The translations under genes and the position numbers were made by a program. A stretch of 64,000 nt of DNA from Drosophila miranda (Eukaryota > Arthropoda > Insecta > Diptera > Drosophilidae). Below are positions 1 to 10,755 of this stretch, piece by piece. Every line of letters starts with the position of its first letter. Positions within the stretch are counted from its first letter, which is position 1. The stretch lies in the NCBI RefSeq assembly GCF_003369915.1, contig NW_022881603.1, positions 6,369,249 to 6,433,248 of the forward strand, written 5' to 3'. The notes below the pieces were generated by a model, which made no database searches, was not told the origin of the DNA, and worked only from the letters and a program-made list of their open reading frames with translations.

Positions 1-898
1 CTTTTGTAAGAACTATTCCATAGGCGGCGCTTGTCGGAGGATGCGAGGGCGTTGAGGCAGCAGCAGCCATGTGTATACTCTCTGTGATGTTATCTACAGC
101 CATCTCGATATCTTCCTCAGAGTTTAGCGTGACGTTCAGTTGAATCGACCTCTCCAAATGTTGCCTAAATGCGAGCAGATCAGTGTGCTTGGTGACTAGA
201 TGAGGGCTTGGATTTTCTATAATGCCATCTGTTTTAATGCTGATGACTAAGGCCAGATGGTCGGAGTCCAGATCCCAGCTCTGACTTATTGTTGCTCGAG
301 AATCCGGAATACCATGATGTACTGCGAAGTCTATGCAGGACGGCGTGTGATTGAGTACATATGGGTACCTGGTTGGTGATCCAGTTGCAAGGATCTTAGC
401 GCCAGTAGCAGAGATGGCTTCCGCTAGCTCTCGCCCCCTAGGGGAATTGTAGGTGTCTCCCCACAGCCAGTGTCGGGCATTCCAGTCACCACCAACCAAA
501 TACCTTTGCCCGCAAGCACGGAGTGCATCGATGTAATGTCTTTCCTCAATCCTGACTCTGGGAGGGCAGTAAATGGCGCAGAACTCCACATCGCCCAGTC
601 CTGTGGCTACTTTTACTGCTGACATTTGCATGCTGCGTGTCTCAATGACCCTTTGTGGAAAATGACGAAGCGAAGTCTTAACTAAAACCGCAACTCCACC
701 AACGCTATTATTATTCCGCGATGGCTTGAAGGCTGGATAGAAGGCATATCCATGTATTTTTACAGCTGCCCCTCTTTTAATTCTGATCTCCGTCAAAAGA
801 AGAATGTCAACGCTATTCTTGTGCGCGAAGAGCTCAACTTCTTTTGCTTTCCCTGAAATGCCGTTAGCATTCCAGATGAGAACCTTTAGTGGGTTCAT
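1..898 (-). CDS. LINE copy 1 ORF2, N-terminal endonuclease part (partial)
   Basis: The start codon at 896-898 overlaps the ORF1 stop in an ATGA arrangement (895-898), typical of coupled translation in this clade. The roughly 299 codons present run to the window edge. They match the intact endonuclease region of copy 2 (12062-13291): an N-terminal WNANGI motif, a TEIR motif, VGGDWNARH and a C-terminal SDHLAL motif, the signature of an APE-type endonuclease that nicks target DNA. The reverse transcriptase lies outside the window. The stretch looks open, but the whole gene cannot be judged. Confidence 0.85.
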   Translation of the reverse strand, partial: MNPLKVLIWNANGISGKAKEVELFAHKNSVDILLLTEIRIKRGAAVKIHGYAFYPAFKPSRNNNSVGGVAVLVKTSLRHFPQRVIETRSMQMSAVKVATGLGDVEFCAIYCPPRVRIEERHYIDALRACGQRYLVGGDWNARHWLWGDTYNSPRGRELAEAISATGAKILATGSPTRYPYVLNHTPSCIDFAVHHGIPDSRATISQSWDLDSDHLALVISIKTDGIIENPSPHLVTKHTDLLAFRQHLERSIQLNVTLNSEEDIEMAVDNITESIHMAAAASTPSHPPTSAAYGIVLTK

Positions 899-2732
899 TG
901 AGATGCTGAAACGTTGTTCTGGAGCTGAAGATTAGATCCAGCCCATTGCTTAATCGTGTTGGCCAATTCAAAAACCATTTTTTCAAGTTTTTCAAGGCGT
1001 TGATTGGCTTGACTATTATGCTGCTGCTGTTCTTGCTGCTGTTGCTGTAGCCACATAAGAAACTGCTGCTGCTGCTGCTGTTGGAGCTGTTGTTGCCATT
1101 GTTGAAATTTTGTCTGCTGTTGTTGTAGCAGTGCATGAACTTCATATGAATTCTGTTGCTGGTTATTCAATCCTTGTGGCTGATGCGCTTGTAGACTATG
1201 AAAACGACGCTGAGCAGGTGTAGCAGGTATTGCATTTGAATTACCATTTGCTACGGCAGCATAGGAGGCTCCTGTATTACTTCTAGTGCCTACCAAAGGT
1301 TGCTGCTGAACAATATTTCGCTGGTGCTGCTGTATTGTTGGTCTATTAGCCCCCTTTTTGTGACTAGACTGCAAGGTAGGAAACTGTTGCTGGTCTCCAG
1401 GAAGTGTGGTAGAGTAAGCATATGCCACTTGATTATTTAAGGGGACATGACCCGTCCTGTTCGTATTAATTGCCTTCTTTGCGGAGCCCATTGATCGGCG
1501 TAGAAACTCCTGATACCATTGGCATCCTTTGTAACTGGCCATATGGCTTCCAGAGCAGTGAATGCGGGTTGGCTGTGCATCTAGGGGGCGTGTGCATTGT
1601 GAGGTTTGGTGATTTTCACCGCATCTGGCACAGTTGTGATGTCGGCGGCAGTATTTGTCTGTGTGGCCGAAATCCTGGCATCGACGACATTGAGCAATCT
1701 CTGTGGATTTTCGCATCCTTTCAATCCTTATTTTTTGGCGGCAAAGGGTCTTGACTTGGTAAATTTCGTTAATTTTTGCACAAGGCTTAATATTAATGAA
1801 AAAAATATTAAGTTTTTCGTCCTTGTTAGTCCTTGAGCTTGGATTATGGATGTGAAGGACCTCGAAGCCCAACATTTTAAAATCGGCGGTAATATCATTG
1901 TTTAGGGTGCTATGATGTAGGTCTCTTACAACAGTTCTATGAGGCTTTTCAGTCTGCAATTGGTATGTGTGGAATTCTATTCCAATGGCATCGAAACAAT
2001 CCACAATTGCTCTATAGGTATCACTGTCTTTGGGGAGGATTCTGACCGTTTCCCCCTGGTTAGCTTTGACGACAACGTTATTCAAATTTGCAACGTCCTT
2101 TATGACATCAAATAAGTCATTTAAGTTGCTAATATTGACAACTATTTGCGGTGGTTTTGGAGGGCCTTTAAGCTGAATACCAGAGCTCGTTGATTCTCCT
2201 TGAAGACACTGGTCTGACACTGGTTCATCCGAACTTCCTCATTATTACTATCACTTGGGATGTTCGTGTCAAGAATGGAAAATCTGTTGTTGGTGTTTGC
2301 CTGTTGGCTTGTAGTGGGGGGCAAGCCCAGGTCCCGGCCGCCGCTCCCTCGTTTAGATTTAGATGACAAAGTCTGATCGTTTTTTCTTTTGCCCGTTCTC
2401 CGTTTTTGAGCATCCAGAAGTCGTTCGGCAGCAGTGCGAAGTGTTTTTGCCTCAGTGTCGTCGGGGCATGTGAATATGGAGTTTTCTTGGCTATCAAAGC
2501 TTAGTGCAGGGCAGATACTGCTTATTGTAGCAGTTGCCATGGTGTAGGTGGTGTTGTTGGTGGCACTAGTGAATGTTACTGTTGTTGTGGTTTCTGTGCA
2601 TGTAGAGCGTTCAGCCTCTGAACGGTACTCAGAACGAATCTCAGAAGGTAATTTGCCTGATATTAGAAGCATTATCTCATGATCAGTCCGCTTATTTCTA
2701 AGCCGAGAGTCAGATGAACTATTCGCATTCAT
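895..2732 (-). pseudogene. LINE copy 1 ORF1 (Gag-like, frameshifted)
   Basis: This would encode the nucleic-acid-binding ORF1 protein that packages the LINE RNA. The first ATG (2730-2732) begins MNANSSSDSR, as in copy 2. The C-terminal part has three CCHC-type knuckles (CRRCQDFGH..., CARCGENH..., CIHC/IHCSGSH...) followed by a glutamine-rich stretch. At about 2212-2228 a segment of roughly 50-60 bp present in copy 2 (14606-14674) is missing and replaced by seven bases that repeat a neighbouring motif. This breaks the frame, so the N-terminal and C-terminal halves are in different frames. The first Cys of the third knuckle is changed relative to copy 3. Confidence 0.85.
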
Positions 2733-3000
2733 TATACCGTAGCTGATAAGCCCCTCTTGTGCGGTTGTGCGCAGACTGAGGGGAATGTCTTGCCCGAAGG
2801 GCAGTGAATACAGTTGTAAAAACGTTCACAAATGTGTTTTTTGTTTTTGTCCAATTGCCGACACCGCACAAAGCAGCACCCGAATTTACGATGTATGCTA
2901 TTTTTAGCACACAAGAGAATGCTCCGCTAAAGCAGAATAAAGAAAACAACTATGCACAAGCGCGACACAACCGATCTCTATGAAAGTTCATTCGAGACTC

Positions 3001-4011
3001 ATACAAACATTAGATGATAATAAAATGGAGCTCTTCAAACCCATCCTTATACTTGTTGTAGAACTAAACGGCTTTTTGGTTTTATTTTATTTTACTGATG
3101 AGCTTTTTGGCCATACCAATATTTTGACCGCAGGAGTATGCTTACACTTATGCAAATATGTGGCCAAATCGCTTGCCGTTTCGTGGCACAAAAGATTTAG
3201 CTGGTTTTAGCCCGTTTGCTGTTTGTTCTTGTAGCCTGTTGATGACAGCTATTTTTGTTTCTTCTTGTTGCTTGTTTGGCTAAGGGCTACTTTTCACCGA
3301 AGGCCAACGGTTAAATAGTTTTGGGCCATGAGCTTATGAAATAATTCGCCGATTGAGTGGAGAGACCGGCTGGAGTTGGGCCACTAACCCATTCATGGAC
3401 CACTACGTCTGTACGGCTCGATTCTCCCCGTTCCCATTCCCGTTCCCAATCCCAATCTCGCAAACTGTCATAATAATGCAACCAGCAACCAGTCGGAGGC
3501 GCTCTACAGACAATTTCCATGCATACATCAAGCAGCAGTAAGTGCAACAGCAAGCAGCACTAGAAGAAGATGAAGAGTCGACGGCAGTCGATGTAGAAAT
3601 ATGGAAAATTGGAAAAGCTCAACCTGCGCTGCATGGAATGGGATCAATAAACTGACAGAGGAAACTCGATCTGCGAAAAAGACAGTAAACCAGCAACGAA
3701 AAAGATAACAATAAATAAGAAAAAAAAAAAAATAATAATAATAAGACCCATAAACGCTTTGTCACGTCTGTCTGAGCATTATGGACACCAGACGGTGGAT
3801 GGGGAGGGTGGAGGATGGAGGATGGTGGAGGAGCAGTGGCTCGTAGTGAAATGGGAAAAATGGGAAAATCATCAAGTCGGTTTGGCGTAATGGAAACGTT
3901 AGTTTTTCTTTTATTGTTTTATAGCGGCAAAACTTTCACACTCGTTAACAAAATTATAATTTATTGAGTGCCCGATGCGATGAGTGCGAGTGCGTGTGCG
4001 TGTGTGTTTCT
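3001..4011. repeat. Amplified segment S-R, copy 1 (R part)
   Basis: About 1 kb of former single-copy DNA that recurs near 8811, 25204, 35282 and 47378. The S half that should precede it is cut off by the LINE at 3000. It contains a GGAGGATGG-type short repeat near 3800-3830 and an A-rich run at 3719-3740. At 4011 it joins a 5'-truncated ISY, the same junction as in copies 2-4. Its short ORFs carry stops at the same places as the other copies and are not supported as genes. Confidence 0.9.
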
Positions 4012-4976
4012 CAAAATGAGTATTGGGGTATATTAGATTTGTGGTAAAAGTGGATGTGTGTAACGTCCAAAAGGAATCGTTTCCGACCCCATAAAGTATA
4101 TATATTCTTGATCAGCATCAATAGCCGAGTCGATTGAGCCATGTCTGTCTGTCCGTCTGTCCGTCCGTCTATAAGAGCGAGAGCAACGATGTTTTGGATC
4201 CAGACTTCTGTGATATGTCACTGCTACAAGAATATTTCAAAACTTTGCCCCGCCCACTTCCGCCCCACAAAGAGCGAAAATCTGTGGCATCCACAATTTC
4301 GACGATACGAAAAAACTAAAAACGCAGAATCGTAGAAGATAACTATATCTTTTAGAGTGCAAAATCTGAACCAGATCGTATAATTATTATAGCCAGAATC
4401 AAGAAAACAATTTCATGTTTTCTCGCCCTGTCTCTCTCTAACACACACGTAGCATAGCCGGCTTTGCTTAGAGTAAAACATTAGCGCCTAGATCTCAGAG
4501 ACTATAAGAGCTGGAGCAACCAAACTTGGTATCCACACTCCTACTATATCGGACCGAGACGAGTTTGTTTCAAAATTTCGCCACACCCCCTTCCGCCCCG
4601 CAAAGGATGAAAATCTGGGGATATTCACAAATCTCAGAGACTATTAAGGCTAGAGTAACCAAATTTGGTATCCGCACTCCTGTTAGATCTCACTATAAAA
4701 CGTATATCTCACAATTTCGCCCCACCCCCTTCCGCCCCCACAAAGGACGAAAATCTGTTGCATCCACAAATTGAGGATACGAGAAAACTAAAAACGCAGA
4801 ATCATAGATAATGATCATATATATCAGATTGCTGAATCTGGATCAGATCAGATCATTTTTATAACCAAAAGGAACAAATCAATTTGCAAACTGCCGGAGG
4901 AGAGCCATACTGACTTAGTATCGGGTATAACTGTAGAGTTGCGGTCTCCGCAGCAACTCACAACGTTCCCCCTCGT
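4012..4976 (+). mobile_element. ISY-type Helitron/Helentron, copy 1 (5'-truncated)
   Basis: A non-coding element with no TSD. Its landmarks in order are a short 5' inverted-repeat box (missing here), a central run of CTGT/CCGT tetranucleotides (4144-4173), a pyrimidine-rich CTGTCTCTCTCTAAC block, a subterminal AGTATCGGGTATA box (4917-4929), a hairpin (GAGTTGCGG...GCAGCAACTC, about 4934-4960) and an end in CCTCGT. The first bases are missing because the copy begins at the amplification junction. Its left flank is R and its right flank is S, which is the combination expected from recombination between two ISYs. Confidence 0.85.
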
Positions 4977-5282
4977 TTTCAATTTTAATTATGCGCAAGA
5001 GCGTTGAAACTTAATGGCGAATAAACAGTCCTTGGAGTTTTGCTTTTGGGGTCTATGCTTTGCCTGCCATGGCGGTGAAAATGCAGCGGAATTGATTTAT
5101 TTTTTGGTGGACTCTCCATATTTCTTAACACTTACCATACGACAGTTTGACGACTATAAAAGGTGGTTTGTAGAACTTGTTGAAATTTTGAATAACTCTT
5201 AATAGAAAACTCAAAGCATTATAAGTATTGCTTGATCTTATCTGAATAGTTTTATGGTTAAAACTATTGTGATTGACACGTT
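4977..5282. repeat. Amplified segment S-R, copy 2 (S part)
   Basis: Corresponds to 23645-23950, 28245-28550 and 45811-46116. It breaks off after GATTGACACGTT where the TRAM-like element begins. About 39 bp of S present in the other copies is missing between this block and its continuation at 8713. A 62-codon ORF (5014-5202) is present in all four S copies, but the differences between copies are mostly amino-acid changing, so I do not call it a gene. Confidence 0.88.
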
Positions 5283-5654
5283 TGTTCGGAGCAGAACCCA
5301 GCCGATTAGCTGCTTGCCAAATAGCACCTAATTCTTGGCCCTCAGCCGCTTATTTTGTTTGTTACTTATGTCTATGTCACTCATTTGTTTGTTAAAGCTC
5401 TGCGCTTGCTTGCCCTGCTAAACGCTCTCTGCCAGCTCGCTCTTCGCTATCTCCGCTTTGCGTCTGCCTACCGACGTCGGCCGAGCGAAGCTGCGCTTAG
5501 CGATGGGGGCGGCAATGTAAAGGGCAGGCAAGCCACACTTGCAATTTGGATGTCACGCATTAAAGAACATATCGTAATTTTATTTCTGCGCCGAGTTTTA
5601 TTTAATTCGAAATAATTAGTCGGCCGATTGGGGATAAAAAACATTATCTCCACA
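5283..5654 (+). repeat. Left LTR of the TRAM-like element
   Basis: Begins TGTTCGGAGC and ends in CA at 5654, seven bases before a TGG that starts a likely primer-binding site. Its first 352 bases match 8361-8712 almost throughout; the visible differences cluster near 5511-5516 versus 8582-8587. A short ORF in it occurs in both LTRs and is a by-product. Confidence 0.85.
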
Positions 5655-5661
5655 TAAAATT

Positions 5662-5679
5662 TGGTGCCCCCGACGTGAT
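5662..5679 (+). other. Probable tRNA primer-binding site of the TRAM-like element
   Basis: TGGTGCCCCCGACGTGAT lies just inside the left LTR and starts with the TGG that pairs with a tRNA CCA end. The tRNA species is not identified. Confidence 0.6.
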
Positions 5680-6028
5680 CTCTGAGTTGCAGTGTCAATT
5701 AATAATCATTCGCGATCGACATTTGTTAGCCCTAGCAAATTTTCGGCGGTTAAGCACAATTCGGTGCTAAAACACACTTACATACACCTACATACACGCA
5801 TTGCTGGCTATTAATTTCTCTGTCGCGACAATTCGGTCAGTGCAGTGCGGTAGGCAGTGCAGCGAACTCACTAATACACACAAGCGGAGTACAAAGCGGA
5901 ATCGGACAGCTCGCACAGCCGCACAGCTAAAGGCATTAGCTGTAATCCCTTTGCTTTCGGTTCCCACGTTTATACGTATACAGGGTGTCTTTTTCGGTCG
6001 TGCTGAGAGACTCTTTTAAAACCTCAAC

Positions 6029-7423
6029 ATGGCAGCACCTGAGCCTACCAATGTCGCGAACGCAGCAATGCCGAGTGATGTAGATTTCTACAAGCACAAG
6101 GCCGAGTCCATCGCGCGCCAACTAAAGGCCATGGATCGCTTTCTCACCAAGGAAGAGCTTGCCGAGTTAGATGAGGCAGAACTTCAAGCTCGCTTAGAGC
6201 AAATCGAGCGAATGAATGCGGATTTCGATGCCGCTCAAACGAGCCTTGAAAGGCTGGATTTCCTGCAGTTAGCCCATGATGCCCGACTGGACTTTTCGAA
6301 TGTTTATGTGAAGGTTAGGTCCAGGCTGTCGCGGGAGTTGATGGCTGCTCGCACGGTAAATGTTGCCAATTCAACGGCTCGGCATACTCTCGAGGGGAAT
6401 TCGTCGTTGTTCGCCTATAATAGTATAGGCCGTTCTCGAATGCCCGAGTTGCAGCTTCCGCGATTCGGGGGGAACTACATGGATTGGCCAGAATTCCACT
6501 CGATGTTCTCGACAATGGTGCACAAAGACCATCGTATACCAATCATCGAAAAATTCCAATATCTTCGTGGATGTCTAGATGGTGCTGCGCTGGATACGAT
6601 TCGTTCCTTGGAACTTTCTGAGGAGAATTACGACAAGGCGTTGAATTTGCTAATGTTGCGATTCGATAATAAACTGTTACATTTTCAGGCACACGTCAAG
6701 GCTATTTTCGGGCTGCAAGGGGTGGAGAAGGGCTCAGCTATCGGCTTGCGCGCGCTCAGCGACAAAATCAATTCGCACTTGCGTGCACTTCAGACCTTGG
6801 CGACCCCGCAGGAGATTTCGGATGGGTTGCTGATCTTCATCATAGGCACGAAACTGGACCACAAAACAAAGGAGAAATGGGAAGAGAACTTGCCGACGTC
6901 AGGATTGCCTCGGTGGTCAAGCATGGCCTCATTTTTGGAAGCGAGATGTCGGATGCTGGAGAATTTGGGATCAGCCATGGCAACAAGTCCTAGTCAACAG
7001 GTGGGAGAAGACAAACCTGTCACCCTTATCACCTCCAGTAACGACCATCCTAACCCCATATGTAACCATTGCAATTCCTCCGAGCATTACATATCTAGAT
7101 GTCAGGCATTCCTGAATCTCTCTGCGTTTGAACGATACAAAGAAGCAAAGAAGAGCCGCTTGTGTTTGAACTGCCTCAACAAAGGCCATGAATTGCAGAG
7201 GTGCAAGTCAGGACTTTGCAGGCATTGCCAGGCCAAACATCACACGCTACTCCACATTCCATCGGGAACTGGTGCTTCATCTTCCTCTTCACCGGCCGAG
7301 GAATCGATCCAGCAAGAGGCCGCGACTGTGCTTCTAGCAAGCGGGTGTTCTAGCCCTCCCCCTCGATCCAGAAATCTCAGCCTAGCCAGAACGTGTTGCT
7401 ACCTACTGCCCTCGTCCATGTAA
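6029..7423 (+). CDS. TRAM-like Gag (BEL/Pao type, DUF1759)
   Basis: A 464-residue ORF starting at the first ATG after the leader. The N-terminal third is helical and charged. The middle has the LPRFGG...WPEFHSMF motif of BEL/Pao Gag proteins (about residues 146-165). The C-terminus carries Cys/His knuckles (CNHCNSSEHYISRC near residue 347, then CLNCLNKGHELQRC and CRHC). The role is capsid assembly and RNA binding. The end is frame-shifted relative to the protease ORF, which overlaps it by about 31 bases; typical BEL elements have a single fused ORF, so the last 20-30 residues are probably out of frame. Confidence 0.85.
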   Translation: MAAPEPTNVANAAMPSDVDFYKHKAESIARQLKAMDRFLTKEELAELDEAELQARLEQIERMNADFDAAQTSLERLDFLQLAHDARLDFSNVYVKVRSRLSRELMAARTVNVANSTARHTLEGNSSLFAYNSIGRSRMPELQLPRFGGNYMDWPEFHSMFSTMVHKDHRIPIIEKFQYLRGCLDGAALDTIRSLELSEENYDKALNLLMLRFDNKLLHFQAHVKAIFGLQGVEKGSAIGLRALSDKINSHLRALQTLATPQEISDGLLIFIIGTKLDHKTKEKWEENLPTSGLPRWSSMASFLEARCRMLENLGSAMATSPSQQVGEDKPVTLITSSNDHPNPICNHCNSSEHYISRCQAFLNLSAFERYKEAKKSRLCLNCLNKGHELQRCKSGLCRHCQAKHHTLLHIPSGTGASSSSSPAEESIQQEAATVLLASGCSSPPPRSRNLSLARTCCYLLPSSM

Positions 7424-8409
7424 CAGATCGTTATGGAGCACTTATCCCATGTCGTGCCATTTTGGATTCTGCATCACAGGCAAACTTTGTAACATCTAGA
7501 CTTGCTGATCAGTTGCAGTTGGATCATCGCTCGTCTTATGTTCACATCTCTGGAATCGGAGATTCCATTCTACCTTCGAGCAAGTCTGTACATATAGTTG
7601 TACAATCCCAGGACGCAAGCTATCGAGCTTCCTTCGCTGCAATTGTCACCAACTCAATTACGGAAATGCAGCCTAACTTCGGCGTAGACGCAAAGGATTG
7701 GCCAATGCCGAATAATCTAAAACTAGCTGATCCTAATTTCTCCAAGCCCCAACGTATCGATCTGTTGATAGGTGTTGGTTTGTTCTTCGATTTAATGTGC
7801 GTCGGACAGATTCGACTATCAGCCCAATTGCCAACATTGCAGGAGACAAAACTTGGTTGGATAGTATCAGGAAGCATTGATAGCTCGGAGAATAAGCGTG
7901 CAGCTTTAACCGCTTTTGAAAATTCCTCGTGCATCTCTATTGACGATTTTCGACCCACAACGCTGGAGTACCAAAACTTAGAGCAGCAATGCAGGAAGCA
8001 GCTGCTCGAGTGCCAGGTGCAAGTGGAAAAACTGCGATCGGAGAATCAGGAACTGCAGCGCGAACTTTTCCATATATTAAAAACCTACATATCCACGCCA
8101 AATGAAATTCAACTTTCAACAGTTTCTACATTGCCAAATTTCCTGCCATTCTATGAAATTACAGAGGTTCCCGATGATCAAGACGTAGTCACGACAAGCC
8201 GCCTTCGTAAAGAAGCGCCGATTGCTGCGTTCGACGATCATCCCAGCGTAGCCGCCAGCTGCGCCCAAGCAAGCATCTTCAAGAGGGCCGTTGGAAAAAT
8301 AGCGGTTCTGCCCTTCAGGATGGATCTGTTGAAAGCCTTTGCCTTCCAACGGGGGGTGAATGTTCGGAGCAGAACCCAGCCGATTAGCTGCTTGCCAAAT
8401 AGCACCTAA
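7393..8409 (+). pseudogene. TRAM-like protease fused to a coiled-coil segment
   Basis: The frame opens near 7370 without its own ATG (it starts at a TTG). Residues 1-160 are a retropepsin-like domain of the DUF1758 type, with active-site ILDSASQANFV and a later LLIGVGLFFDLMCVGQIRL. After about 7955 the expected start of the polymerase is replaced by a leucine/glutamine/glutamate-rich heptad stretch (LEYQNLEQQC...ENQELQRELF, about 7965-8070) and unfamiliar sequence. The frame runs into the right LTR and stops inside it at 8407-8409. No reverse transcriptase motif is present. The source of the coiled-coil piece is unknown. Confidence 0.75.
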
Positions 8410-8712
8410 TTCTTGGCCCTCAGCCGCTTATTTTGTTTGTTACTTATGTCTATGTCACTCATTTGTTTGTTAAAGCTCTGCGCTTGCTTGCCCTGCTAAA
8501 CGCTCTCTGCCAGCTCGCTCTTCGCTATCTCCGCTTTGCGTCTGCCTACCGACGTCGGCCGAGCGAAGCTGCGCTTAGCGATCGGAGCGGCAATGTAAAG
8601 GGCAGGCAAGCCACACTTGCAATTTGGATGTCACGCATTAAAGAACATATCGTAATTTTATTTCTGCGCCGAGTTTTATTTAATTCGAAATAATTAGTCG
8701 GCCGATTGGGGA
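8361..8712 (+). repeat. Right LTR of the TRAM-like element (3' truncated)
   Basis: Starts TGTTCGGAGC after a purine-rich tract (GGGGGGTGAA, 8351-8360), the likely plus-strand primer. The last 20 bases seen in the left LTR are missing; the sequence passes directly into S DNA at about 8713. Confidence 0.85.
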
Positions 8713-9804
8713 TAGCACCCTCCAAGGCTCCTAAATAATTGCACCAAATTTAATCCAAGTTAAATTATTAGCCATAGAATACTATATTAAATCATACAAA
8801 CATTAGATGATAATAAAATGGAGCTCTTCAAACCCATCCTTATACTTGTTGTAGAACTAAACGGCTTTTTGGTTTTATTTTATTTTACTGATGAGCTTTT
8901 TGGCCATACCAATATTTTGACCGCAGGTGTATGCGTACACTTATGCAAATATGTGGCCAAATCGCTTGCCGTTTCGTGGCACAAAAGATTTAGCTGGTTT
9001 TAGCCCGTTTGCTGTTTGTTCTTGTAGCCTGTTGATGACAGCTATTTTTGTTTCTTCTTGTTGCTTGTTTGGCTAAGGGCTACTTTTCACCGAAGGCCAA
9101 CGGTTAAATAGTTTTGGGCCATGAGCTTATGAAATAATTCGCCGCTTGAGTGGAGAGACCGGCTGGAGTTGGGCCACTAACCCATTCATGGACCACTACG
9201 TCTGTACGGCTCGATTCTCCCCGTTCCCATTCCCGTTCCCAATCCCAATCTCGCAAACTGTCATAATAATGCAACCAGCAACCAGTCGGAGGCGCTCTAC
9301 AGACAATTTCCATGCATACATCAAGCAGCAGTAAGTGCAACAGCAAGCAGCACTAGAAGAAGATGAAGAGTCGACGGCAGTCGATGTAGAAATATGGAAA
9401 ATTGGAAAAGCTCAACCTGCGCTGCATGAAATGGGATCAATAAACTGACAGAGGAAACTCGATCTGCGAAAAAGACAGTAAACCAGCAACGAAAAAGATA
9501 ACAATAAATAAGAAAAAATTAAAAAAAAAAATAATAAGACCCATAAACGCTTTGTCACGTCTGTCTGAGCATTATGGACACCAGACGATGGATGGGGAGG
9601 GTGGAGGATGGAGGATGGTGGAGGAGCAGTGGCTCGTAGTGAAATGGGAAAAATGGGAAAATCATCAAGTCGGTTTGGCGTAATGGAAACGTTAGTTTTT
9701 CTTTTATTGTTTTATAGCGGCAAAACTTTCACACTCGTTAACAAAATTATAATTTATTGAGTGCCCGATGCGATGAGTGCGAGTGCTTGTGCGTGTGTGT
9801 TTCT
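8713..9804. repeat. Amplified segment S-R, copy 2 (end of S plus R)
   Basis: Resumes S at GCACCCTCCAAGG and continues unbroken across the S/R border, showing that S and R were neighbours before ISY, TRAM-like and BEL/Pao elements separated them in other copies. It ends at the same R-to-ISY junction as copies 1, 3 and 4. Confidence 0.9.
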
Positions 9805-10755
9805 CAAAATGAGTATTGGGGTATATTAGATTTGTGGTAAAAGTGGATGTGTGTAACGTCCGAAAGGAATCGTTTCCGACCCCATAAAGTATATATATTC
9901 TTGATCAGCATCAATAGCCGAGTCGATTGAGCCATGTCTGTCTGTCCGTCTATAAGAGCGAGAGCAACGATGTTTTGGATCCAGACTTCTGTGATATGTC
10001 ACTGCTACAAGAATATTTCAAAACTTTGCCCCGCCCACTTCCACCCCCACAAAGGGCGAAAATCTGTGGCATCCACAATTTCGACGATACGAGAAAACTA
10101 AAAACGCAGAATCGTAGAAGATGACTATATCTTCTAGAGTGCAAAATCTGAACCAGATCGTATAATTATTATAGCCAGAATCAAGAAAACAATTTCATTT
10201 TTTCTCGCCCTGTCTCTAACACACACGTAGCATAGCCGGCTTTGCTTAGAGTAAAACATTAGCGCCTAGATCTCAGAGACTATAAAAGCTAGAGCAAGCA
10301 AATTTGGTATCCACACTCAGAATATATCGGACCGAGTCGAGTTTGTTTCAAAATTTCGCCACACCCCCTTCCGCCCCCGCAAAGGATGAAAATCTGGGGA
10401 TATTCACAAATCTCAGAGACTATTAAGGCTAGAGTAACCAAATTTGGTATCCGCACTCCTGTTAGATCTCACTATAAAACGTATATCTCACAATTTCGCC
10501 CCACCTCCTTCCGCCCCCACAAAGGACGAAAATCTGTTGCATCCACAAATTGAGGATACGAGAAAACTAAAAACGCAGAATCATAGATAATGATCATATA
10601 TATCAGATTGCTGAATCTGGATCAGATCAGATCATTTTTATAGCCAAAAGGAACAAATCAATTTGCAAACTGCCGGAGGAGAGCCATACTGACTTAGTAT
10701 CGGGTATAACTGTAGAGTTGCGGTCTCCGCAGCAACTCACAACGTTCCCCCTCGT
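9805..10755 (+). mobile_element. ISY element, copy 2 (5'-truncated)
   Basis: Begins at the amplification junction without its 5' box. The tetranucleotide run is short here (about 9934-9951). The 3' hairpin and CTCGT end are intact at about 10713-10755. Its right flank is Gypsy polymerase sequence, matching ISY copy 8 at 36267-37053. Confidence 0.87.

Larger units (their letters stand above)
1..3000 (-). mobile_element. Jockey-clade LINE, copy 1 (5' two-thirds)
   Basis: This is a non-LTR retrotransposon read right to left; its 3' part lies beyond the left window edge. It has the same 5' end, ORF1 and start of ORF2 as the copies at 10989-15458 and 55048-60625. The 5' end abuts S-R sequence at about 3000, so it is inserted in copy 1 of the amplified segment. 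Its left TSD is outside the window and cannot be checked. The two-ORF layout with an ORF1 zinc-knuckle protein and an endonuclease/reverse transcriptase ORF2 is that of the Jockey clade. The family name is not recognised. Confidence 0.93.
5283..8712 (+). mobile_element. TRAM-like BEL-type LTR retrotransposon (internally rearranged)
   Basis: Bounded by direct repeats at 5283-5654 and 8361-8712 that align over their first 352 bases. It contains Gag and protease coding sequence but no reverse transcriptase, RNase H or integrase, so it could move only with enzymes supplied elsewhere. The left LTR is 372 bp. Adding the 20 bases lost from the right LTR gives about 3450 bp in all, which fits my recollection of TRAM from the D. 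miranda neo-Y (from memory, not searched). There is no TSD. Confidence 0.85.

Noticed and set aside
3311-3553. 80-codon minus-strand ORF in every R copy (also the overlapping plus-strand ORF)
   Set aside because: Both strands are open over the same bases in recently duplicated DNA; no start context or domain supports either.
4134-4335. ORFs across the CTGT/CCGT run of ISY copies
   Set aside because: Tetranucleotide repeats give open frames; ISY is non-coding.
5014-5202. 62-codon ORF repeated in four S copies
   Set aside because: Differences between copies are mostly amino-acid changing, no domain or promoter is seen, and openness follows from recent duplication.
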